Of a stretch of 64,000 bases of DNA, positions 29,944 to 38,259 are shown one piece after another. The position numbers were made by a program, and so were the translations under genes. The notes below the pieces were generated by a model. That model saw nothing but the letters and a program-made list of their open reading frames with translations. It was not told the origin of the DNA and ran no database searches. Positions within the stretch are counted from its first letter, which is position 1; each line of letters starts with the position of its first letter. The stretch is from Comamonas testosteroni (GTDB taxonomy: Bacteria; Pseudomonadota; Gammaproteobacteria; Burkholderiales; Burkholderiaceae_C). The stretch is from contig NZ_KZ984442.1 in assembly GCF_003569915.1 (NCBI RefSeq), positions 62,001-126,000 on the forward strand. Direction: 5' to 3'.

Positions 29944-31137
29944 ATGTCCACCGAATACCATCATGGTGTCCGCGTCATTGAACTGACCACCGGAAGCCGC
30001 ACCATCAAAACAGTTTCCACGGCCATCGTGGGACTGATCGCAACGTCCGAAGATGCGGACGCGGCCACATTCCCCTATGACACGCCCGTGCTCATTACCA
30101 ATGTGCGCGCAGCCATTGGCAAGGCGGGCACCAAGGGAACGCTGGCCGCAAGCCTGGATGCCATTGCATCGCAGTGTCTGCCCGTCACGGTAGTTGTGCG
30201 CGTGCCGGACGGCGTAGGCTCCAGCGATGTGGAACGCGAAGCAGACCTGACCAGCAACATCATTGGCGAGACGCTGCCCGATGGCAGCTACACAGGCATG
30301 AAGGCGCTGCTTTCTGCCCCCGCAAAGCTGGGTGTGAAGCCGCGCATTCTGGGTGCGCCTGGTCTTTCGAATCAGCCTGTGGCAACGGCTTTTCAAGACA
30401 TTGCTCAACAGCTGCGCGCCATGGCGTACTGCGGTACGTACAAGAAGACGGTGGAAGATGCCATCACCTACCGCAACGCCTTCTCGGCACGCGAGCTGAT
30501 GCTGATCCACGCTGACTTTGAGCGCTGGGACACTGTGACAAACGCCACGGTCAACGCCTACACCGAGGCTTATGCGCTGGGCCTTCGTGCCAAGATTGAT
30601 ATGGAAACCGGCTGGCACAAGACGCTTTCCAACGTGGCTGTCAACGGTGTGACGGGCATCAACCCGCCCATTTACTGGGACTTGCAGAACCCCGCCACCG
30701 ATGCGGGCCTGCTGAACCAGAACAAGATCACCACGCTGGTGAACCGCGATGGCTTCCGCTTCTGGGGATCGCGCACCTGCTCCGACGAGCCGCTGTTCAG
30801 CTTTGAGAGCGCCACGCGTACTGCACAGGTGCTGGCTGACAGCATTGCCGAAGCGCATATGTGGGCGGTGGACAAGCCTCTACACCCCAGTCTGGTGAAA
30901 GACATTCTGGAAGGCGTGAACGCCAAGTTCCGTGAATTGACTTCGCGCGGCTACATCCTGGGCGGCAGTGCCTGGTATGACGAAAGCGTGAATGAATCAG
31001 ACACGCTCAAGGAAGGGCAGCTGGTCATTGACTACGACTACACGCCCGTGCCGCCGCTGGAAGATTTGATGTTCCGTCAGCGCATCACGGCTCGCTATAC
31101 ATCGGATTTTGCACAGCGCGTGCAGACCGGCGTGTAA
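29944..31137 (+). CDS. FI: Tail sheath protein FI
   Basis: 397 aa, P2 gpFI being 396. [30 protein letters not shown] is the standard start of contractile sheath proteins of this group. ATG 29944 is chosen; TTG 29908 adds 12 residues and is unlikely. The sheath contracts to drive the tube through the envelope. Starts the FI-D late unit. Confidence 0.95.
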   Translation: MSTEYHHGVRVIELTTGSRTIKTVSTAIVGLIATSEDADAATFPYDTPVLITNVRAAIGKAGTKGTLAASLDAIASQCLPVTVVVRVPDGVGSSDVEREADLTSNIIGETLPDGSYTGMKALLSAPAKLGVKPRILGAPGLSNQPVATAFQDIAQQLRAMAYCGTYKKTVEDAITYRNAFSARELMLIHADFERWDTVTNATVNAYTEAYALGLRAKIDMETGWHKTLSNVAVNGVTGINPPIYWDLQNPATDAGLLNQNKITTLVNRDGFRFWGSRTCSDEPLFSFESATRTAQVLADSIAEAHMWAVDKPLHPSLVKDILEGVNAKFRELTSRGYILGGSAWYDESVNESDTLKEGQLVIDYDYTPVPPLEDLMFRQRITARYTSDFAQRVQTGV

Positions 31138-31174
31138 GCCTTCCCGCAGTCACTGATCAACAGGAGATAAGACC

Positions 31175-31684
31175 ATGGGAATGCCTCAAATCCTTAAACA
31201 CCTCAACGCATTCGTTGACGGTACAAGCTACGTTGGTGAAGTCACCGAGGTGGCACTGCCCAAGCTGAACCGCAAGCTGGAAGAGTTCCGCAGCGGCGGC
31301 ATGCGCTTGCCCGCCAAAACAGACCTTGGCATGGAAGCCTTGGAAGTGGAGCTGACAGCAGGCGGCTGGCTTAAGGATGTGCTCAAGCAGTTTGGCAATG
31401 CCAAGGTGGACGGCGTGGCGCTGCGCCTGGCCGGTGCGCTGCAGCGTGACGATACCGGCGATTACACGGGTGTGGAAGTGCACCTGCGTGGCCGCTGGGA
31501 AGAGATTGACCCCGGTTCTTTCAAGCCCGGTGACGCTTCGGAATTCAAGGCCAAGATGGCGCTGAACTACTACCGCTTGGTGTTTGACGGCGAAGACGTG
31601 ATTGAGATTGACGCCATCAACATGATTGAAAAAGTGGGTGGCACCGATTTGATGGCGACCGTGCGCCAATTGCTGGGCATCTAA
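31175..31684 (+). CDS. FII: Major tail tube protein FII
   Basis: 169 aa, P2 gpFII being 172. MGMPQILKHLNAFVDGTSYVGEVTEVALPKL is characteristic. AGGAG lies 9 nt upstream. It forms the inner tube and is made in amounts similar to the sheath. Confidence 0.95.
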   Translation: MGMPQILKHLNAFVDGTSYVGEVTEVALPKLNRKLEEFRSGGMRLPAKTDLGMEALEVELTAGGWLKDVLKQFGNAKVDGVALRLAGALQRDDTGDYTGVEVHLRGRWEEIDPGSFKPGDASEFKAKMALNYYRLVFDGEDVIEIDAINMIEKVGGTDLMATVRQLLGI

Positions 31685-31753
31685 GGCTTGCGCCCTTCCC
31701 TGTGGGCTGCAGGCCGCCGCCCACGTTCCTGACCTTTACTTCAGAAAATCACC

Positions 31754-32074
31754 ATGAGCAACAAGACCGTCGAAAACAACGACAACAGCAAGTCCGTCAC
31801 GCTGGACACCCCCTTGACTCTGCCCAGTGGCACAGTCATTACCACCGTCATCGTGCGCAAGCCCAGCGCTGGCGCATTGCGCGGCCTGGCACTGTCTGAT
31901 CTTCTGCGCCTGCAGACCGATGCGATTCAGACCATCTTGCCCCGCGTAACGGAGCCCATGATCGTCAAGCAGGAAGTGCAGAACCTTGACCCCGCTGACT
32001 TGGTGCAGCTGGGCACGGCGGTATCGAGTTTTTTGCTGCCGAAGGCGGATCGAGCCGACTTCCAGAGCGAGTAG
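31754..32074 (+). CDS. E: Tail assembly chaperone E (zero-frame product)
   Basis: 106 aa, P2 gpE being 91. Hydrophilic N-terminus, then VIVRKPSAGALRGLALSDLLRLQTD, the Mu gp41/P2 gpE pattern. Helps tape-measure protein fold while the tube assembles. A TTTTTTG slippery run at 32029-32035 lets part of the ribosomes shift into the longer E+E' product. Confidence 0.9.
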   Translation: MSNKTVENNDNSKSVTLDTPLTLPSGTVITTVIVRKPSAGALRGLALSDLLRLQTDAIQTILPRVTEPMIVKQEVQNLDPADLVQLGTAVSSFLLPKADRADFQSE

Positions 32075-32214
32075 AGGACGCGATTGCGACCATTGCCATC
32101 ATCTTCCACTGGCCGCCCAGTGAGCTATGGCCCATGAGCCTTGATGAGCTGATGGACTGGCGTGAGCGGGCAGTGGCTTTGCATAACAAGATCAACGCAC
32201 CACCCGAGAAATAG
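31754..32214 (+). CDS. E+E' fusion by programmed -1 frameshift
   Basis: Predicted joint reading: E to 32034, then -1 frame from 32034/32035 to TAG at 32212-32214, giving about 153 aa. The new C-terminus begins AAEGGSSRLPERVEDAI and contains IIFHWPPSELWPMSLDELMDWRERA, closely like the E' extension of P2. It ends 3 bp before T, as expected for the chaperone pair used with the tape measure. Confidence 0.88.
32029..32035 (+). other. Ribosomal -1 slippery site T-TTT-TTG
   Basis: In the zero frame the codons are AGT TTT TTG, which is the X-XXY-YYZ arrangement needed for tandem slippage, and the same heptamer as in P2 gene E. Confidence 0.88.
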
Positions 32215-32217
32215 ACC

Positions 32218-35200
32218 ATGGCTGAACAAAACATGCGCTTGCGCGTCATGCTCGATCTGGCAGACCGGGCGCTTGGCCCGCTCAAGCGCATCAGCCAGGG
32301 GGGCAAGGAAACGGCGGCTGCGCTCAAGGAAACTCGGGCGCAGCTCAAGCAGCTGAATGCCCAGCAGAATGCGCTGGGCAACTTCGACAAACATACGCAG
32401 GCCATGCGGGAGTCGAGCAACCAGCTGAAGGTGCTCAAGCAGCAGCTGCAGACGATGACCAGCACCGGGCAGGCCAGTGCCAGCCAGATTAAGGCCCATC
32501 AGGCGGCCATCGAGAAGCAAACCGCAAAGTACAAAGAACAGCAGGCCACGGTGTTCAAGCTGCGGTCAGCGCTGACGGACATGGGCATTACGAATGCCAG
32601 CCAGGCGCAGGCGGTGCTTGGGGCCAGCATTGCCACGACTACTGCAAAAATCAAAGCGCAGTCTGATGCCCTGAAGCGGCAGGCTGAGGAACAGCGCAAG
32701 CTGGCACATATTCAGCAGCAGTCCGCCAAGGCTGCGGCCATTGGCGGCGGCATGGCTGCGGCTGGGGCTGTGGGTGTGTATACAGGCAAGCGCACAGTGC
32801 AGACGGCGGTGAAGCCGGTGCAGAGCTATATGCAGCATGAGGATGCAATGCTGGGCATTGCGCGGCAGGTGCCGGGTGCGCGGGATAGTTCGGGCCAGCT
32901 GACATCGGTTTACACCGATATCGAAGCCCAGGTGCGGGAGCTGAGTACACGCGTGCCGCTGGCGACCACGCAGATTGCGGAAATGTTTACTGCTGCGGCC
33001 CGTATGGAGGTGCCTACGGACAAGCTCAGCGAGTTTGTACTGATGACATCGGAGATGGCGACTGCCTTTGACGCTGTGCCTGCCGAGATTGCGGACAGCA
33101 TGGGAAAGATTGCCAACAATCTGAAAATCCCTGTCACCGATATGCGTGGCATGGCTGATGCCATCAATTACCTTGACGACAACGCGATCAGCAAGGGCGC
33201 GGACATTATTGGATTTTTGAACCGCGTGGGCGGTGTGGCCGGTGTGGTCAGCATCAAAGGGCAGGAAATGGCGGCGCTGGGCAGCACGCTGCTGACATCG
33301 GGCGAAACCGAAGAAACAGCGGGAACTGCGGTCAAGGCCATCTTTACCAACTTTGCCGCGGCCACAAAAGGCACAAAGAAGTTTCAGCATGCGCTGGGTG
33401 AGATTGGTTTGACGGCCAAGGATGTGCAGGCCGGGATGGCGACGGACTCTGTAGCCACCTTGCTGAAAATATCTGAAGCCATCAAGAAGCTGCCCAAGAA
33501 AGATCAACTGGGCGTGATGGCTGAGCTGGCGGGCAAGGAACATGTGGGGCGGCTGGCAAAGCTGGTGACGAACACCGAGGAGTTGCGCCGACAGATCGGC
33601 CTTGCCAACAGCGAGGAAGCAAAGGGTTCTATGGCCCGCGAAGCTGCGGCGCGCAATGCGACCATGAGCGCACAGGGGCAGATGACGGATAACCGTGTTT
33701 TCAACCTGAAGGCGGTCATTGGTGAGAGCCTGAAGAATGAAATCAAGGACTTGCTGGCGGTGGTGAACCCGCTGCTGGAGCGTTTTACCGCATGGGTGCA
33801 AGCTAACCCTGCACTGGTGGGTGGTGTGCTGAAGGCGGCGATTATGTTTGGCGTGCTGATGGCTGGTGTGTCTGCGCTGTTAATTCCTCTTGGTTTGCTG
33901 ATTGCCAAAGGTATGCTGATGCGCTTTGTTTTTGCCCGCCTCGCCAGTTGGGTTATGGGATCTGGTGGAGCAATGGGCTTGCTGCAGGCGGGTGCTGCGC
34001 GCTTAGCGGGCGGCTTTGGGCTGCTGGTGCGCTGGGGTTCTGCGCTATTCCGTCTCAACCCTTTTGCGGCTCTTGCTGCTGGGTTGTTTGGATTTTTTCA
34101 GTCCATTACTCAGAACTGGGGAAAGATCAAGGCAGCCTTCAGTGCTGGAGATTGGTCGTCCATTGGCGGATTCATTCTCAAGGGTCTTGAAGCTGGACTC
34201 AATATGGCCACGCTTGGTCTTTATGGATTCCTCAAGGGAGTGCTGACGGGCTTGATTAAGGCGGCCAAGTGGGTTTTGGGCATTCAGTCGCCCAGTACGG
34301 TGTTTGCCGAGATGGGGGCCTTTCTGATTGAGGGTTTGATCGTCGGAATGCGCAATTTGCTTGGTGCGCTGTGGGGCTTCGTGTCTGGCGCGTTCAATGG
34401 CTTTGTCAGTTGGCTGGGCGGCTTGTGGGTTGGAATTCAGAGCCTGGCCAGTGAAGCCTGGGGACGCATCGTGGCAACGGTGTCCAGCCTATTGAATATG
34501 GGTGTGGGCGAGTGGATGCAGGTCTTTCTGAATTTCTCACCATTCGGATTGATCTGGAATGCACTCACTTCTGCGCTGTCGATGCTTGGCATTCAAGTGC
34601 CGGAGCAGTTCCGCAGCTTTGGCGGATTCATAATCGATGGACTGATTGGCGGCATTACCAACAAGCTGGGCGCGCTTCGTGACACTGTGGTGAATGCTGC
34701 GACCAGCGCGGCGGGCTGGTTTAAGGAAAAGCTGGGCATCAACAGCCCGAGCCGGGTGTTTACACAGTTTGGCGGATGGATTAGCGAAGGTGCTGCAGTG
34801 GGTATTGAAGGCGGGCAGGCCGGCGTACGGGCTGCGGCGCTGGCCATGGCTTCTGCGGCCATGGCGCCGATGGCAAACGCCACATTGAAAGCACCTGGTA
34901 TTGAGGTACCGCAGGCAGTGGCGGGGCTGCAGCAGGTGAGCGTGCAGCCTGTGCTGCAGGCGTTGCCGAAGTTGCCTGCTATGTCTGAGCAGATGCCACC
35001 GCTGGAGCTGCCTGCAGAGCATCGCATTGCGGTGCAGTTGCTGGGCCTTGAGCACTTGCAGCGTCTGCAGACGATTCAGCCCATGCTGGCCCATACTGAG
35101 CCACAGCTTGAGGGGTTGGCGAGCGACGGGTCGGATGCCGGGCAGCGGCCATACGTCAACCCGCTGCAGCCGTTGCAGCCCATGCGGGCCTTGCAGCCGA

Positions 35201-35376
35201 TTGCGCGGCGAGCTGCTGGCCCCGTGGCGACGGGTGGCAATACTTACCCGATCACGATCAACGCAGCGCCGGGGATGGACCCGCAGGCGATTGCCCGCGC
35301 AGTTGCTACAGAGCTTGACCGGCGCGAGCAGGCCAGCGGTGCGAAGCGTCGCAGCTCGCTGTCTGACTTGGATTGA
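32218..35376 (+). CDS. T: Tail tape-measure protein T
   Basis: 1052 aa, P2 gpT being 815. N-terminal coiled coils (RAQLKQLNAQQNALGNFDKHTQAM; KQLQTMTSTGQASASQ), a TP901-type tape-measure core (TTQIAEMFTAAARMEVPTDKL, NLKIPVTDMRGMADAINYLDD), hydrophobic segments around residues 540-580 and 610-650, and a Pro/Gln/Leu-rich C-terminal part. It sets tail length and is ejected through the tube. Preceded by the E/E' chaperones. Confidence 0.94.
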   Translation: MAEQNMRLRVMLDLADRALGPLKRISQGGKETAAALKETRAQLKQLNAQQNALGNFDKHTQAMRESSNQLKVLKQQLQTMTSTGQASASQIKAHQAAIEKQTAKYKEQQATVFKLRSALTDMGITNASQAQAVLGASIATTTAKIKAQSDALKRQAEEQRKLAHIQQQSAKAAAIGGGMAAAGAVGVYTGKRTVQTAVKPVQSYMQHEDAMLGIARQVPGARDSSGQLTSVYTDIEAQVRELSTRVPLATTQIAEMFTAAARMEVPTDKLSEFVLMTSEMATAFDAVPAEIADSMGKIANNLKIPVTDMRGMADAINYLDDNAISKGADIIGFLNRVGGVAGVVSIKGQEMAALGSTLLTSGETEETAGTAVKAIFTNFAAATKGTKKFQHALGEIGLTAKDVQAGMATDSVATLLKISEAIKKLPKKDQLGVMAELAGKEHVGRLAKLVTNTEELRRQIGLANSEEAKGSMAREAAARNATMSAQGQMTDNRVFNLKAVIGESLKNEIKDLLAVVNPLLERFTAWVQANPALVGGVLKAAIMFGVLMAGVSALLIPLGLLIAKGMLMRFVFARLASWVMGSGGAMGLLQAGAARLAGGFGLLVRWGSALFRLNPFAALAAGLFGFFQSITQNWGKIKAAFSAGDWSSIGGFILKGLEAGLNMATLGLYGFLKGVLTGLIKAAKWVLGIQSPSTVFAEMGAFLIEGLIVGMRNLLGALWGFVSGAFNGFVSWLGGLWVGIQSLASEAWGRIVATVSSLLNMGVGEWMQVFLNFSPFGLIWNALTSALSMLGIQVPEQFRSFGGFIIDGLIGGITNKLGALRDTVVNAATSAAGWFKEKLGINSPSRVFTQFGGWISEGAAVGIEGGQAGVRAAALAMASAAMAPMANATLKAPGIEVPQAVAGLQQVSVQPVLQALPKLPAMSEQMPPLELPAEHRIAVQLLGLEHLQRLQTIQPMLAHTEPQLEGLASDGSDAGQRPYVNPLQPLQPMRALQPIARRAAGPVATGGNTYPITINAAPGMDPQAIARAVATELDRREQASGAKRRSSLSDLD

Positions 35377-35385
35377 GGGGTGGCG

Positions 35386-35835
35386 ATGAATAGCACTTTG
35401 ATGGCGCTGGGACAGTTTATTTTTGGGCTGCAGACGCTGGCATATGAGGAGCTGAAGCGCAGCAACAGCTGGCGGCACCCAAGCAATAGCCGCGTGGGTG
35501 CGCGGCCTGCGCGGCAGTTTGTGGGCGTGGGGGATGACCAGATCACGCTGAGCGGCTGGGTAGCGCCGGAGCTGATCGGCACTTATGCCAGCGTGGCAGA
35601 GCTGCGGGCCATGGGGGATAGCGGCCAGGCGTTTGCGCTGGTTGCAGGCACGGGTGAGGTGTTTGGGCAATATGTGATTGAGAGTCTTAACGAGACGGGC
35701 ACGCTGCACTATGAGGACGGCACGCCGCGCCGCATTGCCTTTGATTTGCAGCTGGTGCGCGTGGACGATGACCTGGGCGGCAACCGCGTGACGGTCGATG
35801 AGCAGGGGCAGTATTCGGGTGAGGACGCTCAATGA
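35386..35835 (+). CDS. U: Tail terminator/assembly protein U
   Basis: 149 aa, P2 gpU being 159. MALGQFIFGLQTLAYEELKR with WRHPSNSRVGARPARQFVG is the GPU family start. ATG 35386 follows a GAGGGG stretch; GTG 35380 is an alternative. Overlaps D by 4 bp. Confidence 0.93.
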   Translation: MNSTLMALGQFIFGLQTLAYEELKRSNSWRHPSNSRVGARPARQFVGVGDDQITLSGWVAPELIGTYASVAELRAMGDSGQAFALVAGTGEVFGQYVIESLNETGTLHYEDGTPRRIAFDLQLVRVDDDLGGNRVTVDEQGQYSGEDAQ

Positions 35836-36860
35836 GCAATGAGGGCCGTTATCTGCACCCTGCCCCCACCTACCGTCTGGTGGTGGCGGGGCGTGACATT
35901 ACGCCTGCGATCGATGCCCGGCTGATCAGCCTGACGCTGACCGAGGGTCGGGCCAATCAGGCTGACCAGTTGGACATTGTGCTGAGCGACCATGACGGGC
36001 AGCTGGCGATACCGCGCAAAGAGGCCGAAATTGAATTGCAGCTGGGCTGGGTGGGCCGCCAGTTGATCGACAAGGGCACATTCGTGGTGGACGAGGCCGA
36101 GCACAGCGGTGCGCCGGACATCATCACGATTCGTGCCCGTGCTGCTGACCTGGGCGGCGAGATCCGCAAGCGCACGGAAAAGAGCTGGCATGACACGACG
36201 CTGGCCGCCATTCTGGCCACGCTGGCAAAGCGCAATGATCTGACGCACAAGGTGGACGCCAAGCTGGGCGCCACCAAGGTGCAGCACATTGACCAGACCA
36301 ACGAATCAGACATGCACTTCATCACCCGCCTGGCGCGCAAATATGACGCGGTGGCGACGGTGAAGAAAAAGCACCTGCTGTTCATGCCCATCGATGGCAC
36401 CAAGAACAGCAAGGGCGAGAGCCTGCCGACGATTGAAATTACCCGCATCGATGGTGACCAGCACCGCTGGGCCAGCAGCACACGCGATGCCTACGACGGT
36501 GTGAAGGCGCTGTGGAATGACCGCAAGTTTGGCAAGCGCAAGGAAGTGATTGCGGGCAAGAAGGACGGCAACCTGAAGACGATGAAGGAAACCTTTGGCA
36601 GCGAGGCCGATGCGCTGGCCGCTGCCAAGAGCGAGCTGCAGCGCATCAACCGGGGCATGGCGACGTTTGACCTCAACCTGGCCATTGGCGTGCCCGAGCT
36701 GATGCCGCAGACGCCTGTGCGGGTGGTGGGCTTCAAGCCAGAGATTGACGGCCAGGGCTGGCTGGTGAAGGAAGTTACGCACACGCTGGGCGATGGCGGG
36801 CTGACCAGCAAGGTGCAGATGGAGCGGGCGGGGGATGAGGACGAAAAGCAGAGTGATTGA
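35832..36860 (+). CDS. D: Tail hub protein D
   Basis: 342 aa, P2 gpD being 387. Hub of the baseplate with VgrG/gp27-like fold: YRLVVAGRDITPAIDARLISLTLTE at the start and DESDMHFITRLARKYDA-like central block (NESDMHFITRLARKYDAVA). Last gene of the FI-D late unit; what follows is accessory. Confidence 0.94.
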   Translation: MSNEGRYLHPAPTYRLVVAGRDITPAIDARLISLTLTEGRANQADQLDIVLSDHDGQLAIPRKEAEIELQLGWVGRQLIDKGTFVVDEAEHSGAPDIITIRARAADLGGEIRKRTEKSWHDTTLAAILATLAKRNDLTHKVDAKLGATKVQHIDQTNESDMHFITRLARKYDAVATVKKKHLLFMPIDGTKNSKGESLPTIEITRIDGDQHRWASSTRDAYDGVKALWNDRKFGKRKEVIAGKKDGNLKTMKETFGSEADALAAAKSELQRINRGMATFDLNLAIGVPELMPQTPVRVVGFKPEIDGQGWLVKEVTHTLGDGGLTSKVQMERAGDEDEKQSD

Positions 36861-36884
36861 TGCGCGATCTGCAGAATTATTTAT

Positions 36885-36931
36885 CGTACGTACAAAAAAG
36901 CATTGCACTTTTAAATTAACGTACGTACAAT
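36885..36931 (+). promoter_or_regulatory. brnTA promoter with two CGTACGTACA operators
   Basis: -35 TTGCAC at 36903-36908, 17-bp spacer, -10 TACAAT at 36926-36931. Copies of CGTACGTACA at 36885-36894 (upstream of -35) and 36920-36929 (overlapping -10), 35 bp apart, suit repression by the BrnA antitoxin. Confidence 0.75.
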
Positions 36932-36938
36932 AAATATC

Positions 36939-37211
36939 ATGCAAACAGAATACGATGCCAACAAAGATACGATCAACCAGCAAAAGCATGGCATCGCTCT
37001 TTCTCTGGCAAGCCAGATTGAATGGTCTGAAGTGCTCTGTTTTGTGGATGACCGCACCGATTACGGTGAGGTTCGTGAAGTCGGTTTTACCGTGATCGAG
37101 CAGCGCCTATATGTGGTGGTGTTCGTGCAGCGCGGCGACACCATGCGAATCATCAGCCTGCGTAAGGCCAACAAGCGGGAGATAAAGCACTATGAACAAG
37201 CGTCTGAGTAA
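36939..37211 (+). CDS. brnT: BrnT-family toxin
   Basis: 90 aa, the full length of BrnT, a RelE-fold ribonuclease toxin that inhibits translation. YDANKDTINQQKHGIALSLA is the family N-terminus and MRIISLRKANKREIKHYE the conserved end. The ATG is placed where transcription from the promoter should begin (about 36938), so the mRNA may be leaderless. Overlaps brnA by 20 bp. Lies in the accessory slot after gene D. Confidence 0.9.
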   Translation: MQTEYDANKDTINQQKHGIALSLASQIEWSEVLCFVDDRTDYGEVREVGFTVIEQRLYVVVFVQRGDTMRIISLRKANKREIKHYEQASE

Positions 37212-37491
37212 ATCGGGGCTCATCGTCCCCACCGATGCCGAAGATGCCGCCATCAATCGCGGTATTGCGGATGACCCGGACACGATGGAAATCACTGCCG
37301 AGATGATGGCGAAGATGCAGCCACTTGTGCGCCGTGGCCGCCCAGCAGTCGCTAACCCCAAGGCACCCATCACCACGCGCATTGATGCTGATGTGCTTAG
37401 CGCCATCAAAGAAAGCGGCAAGGGCTGGCAGACCCGCGTGAATGACGTGCTGCGTGAAGCCGTCCGCAAAGGTAAGTTCAAGGCTGCCTGA
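37192..37491 (+). CDS. brnA: BrnA-family antitoxin
   Basis: 99 aa. The N-terminal part binds toxin; the C-terminal ITTRIDADVLSAIKESGKGWQTRVNDVLREAV is a ribbon-helix-helix DNA-binding domain of the BrnA type. It would repress the operon at the CGTACGTACA sites. Start overlaps the toxin gene and an internal GCACT-rich leader rather than a clear ribosome binding site, fitting coupled translation. Confidence 0.9.
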   Translation: MNKRLSKSGLIVPTDAEDAAINRGIADDPDTMEITAEMMAKMQPLVRRGRPAVANPKAPITTRIDADVLSAIKESGKGWQTRVNDVLREAVRKGKFKAA

Positions 37492-37514
37492 CAGCGCCGC
37501 CGTCCGATCAACCC

Positions 37515-37539
37515 AAGCCCGCCGCGTGCGGGCTTTTTT
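37515..37539 (+). terminator. Terminator after brnA
   Basis: AAGCCCGC, CGCGT, GCGGGCTT then TTTT, 23 bp after the stop. Confidence 0.88.
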
Positions 37540-37891
37540 GCGTCGACTGCACAGACCGCATTAGCGGGCCTGTAGCGCATTGCAGGGTGATACCCACCGC
37601 CGCACAACAACTCATGCTGGTCGTGCGCGCCTGCGCGCCCCTGACGAGGTGCGCGGGCACCGCCCACCCCACCCCTACCCCTGATTTTCGAAATCGAGAA
37701 CTACCCTCCCCAACCCCTCCGCGCGCAGTCGAGACCCCGCCGCGCCTGCGCGCTAAAAGGGTGTGTTTTGTCGGGGGTGTCGGCGGGTTTCAAAGCCAAG
37801 CCCGGTGCGGGCCTTGGCGGGGTTTGGGGGGTGTCATCGGTGTCGAGTTTTGTCGGGAATGTTGCTTTTTCGTCAAAAGTACATGATTGAA
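37540..37891. other. Non-coding stretch with C-runs then G-runs
   Basis: About 350 bp with no convincing gene. Contains an imperfect hairpin (GTGCGCGCC at 37623 with GGTGCGCG near 37649), four C-runs at 37663-37681 that give a textbook G-quadruplex motif on the minus strand, a GATTT-TCG-AAATC palindrome (about 37683), and G-rich repeats of GTCGG/GGTGTCG type at 37769-37860. An open frame of 99 codons on the plus strand has no protein-like composition. Function unknown. Confidence 0.5.
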
Positions 37892-38248
37892 TCAGCGGAT
37901 TCGTTTCAAGGCTTCTTGATTCTTGCGCCCGATGGCTTCTTCTTGCTCACGAAGATCAGCGGGGCAACCCGGAAACTGAATGCAAAGCTCGTCAGGCTCC
38001 AGATATCGACCATTCTTCCCGGTTCGTGGTCTGGGAGCCTCGCCACAGTTGGGTAGCTCGTCTGGGGCTCTCTTGGGTAACTTTGGGTCTCTGATGTCAA
38101 TGCATGCGGGAACGTCGCTCCAGCTGGCGCATTTTCCATTTGCCAAGCGATAGCCGGGGCCGCCATGCGATCCACAGCCGTCCCTGGCAAAAGCTTCAAT
38201 CGGTATGGTCAGGGCGCAAGCGAATGCCAGCAACACCAGTCTTTTCAT
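37892..38248 (-). CDS. Small secreted Cys-rich protein of unknown function
   Basis: 118 aa. Signal peptide MKRLVLLAFACALTIPIEAFA, then a mature protein with six Cys (DGCGSHGGPGYRLANGKCAS; VPACIDI; PNCGEAP; LCIQFPGCPAD), suggesting disulfides in the periplasm or outside. I do not recognise the family. ATG 38248 is preferred to a TTG 15 bp upstream. It starts 12 bp after the stop of the WYL-BRCT gene, so they form one transcript. Confidence 0.75.
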   Translation of the reverse strand: MKRLVLLAFACALTIPIEAFARDGCGSHGGPGYRLANGKCASWSDVPACIDIRDPKLPKRAPDELPNCGEAPRPRTGKNGRYLEPDELCIQFPGCPADLREQEEAIGRKNQEALKRIR

Positions 38249-38259
38249 AACTTTCAATC

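Noticed and set aside
37587-37886. 99-codon plus-strand frame in the G/C-run region
   Set aside because: Composition is driven by homopolymer runs, there is no ribosome binding site, and no domain is visible.
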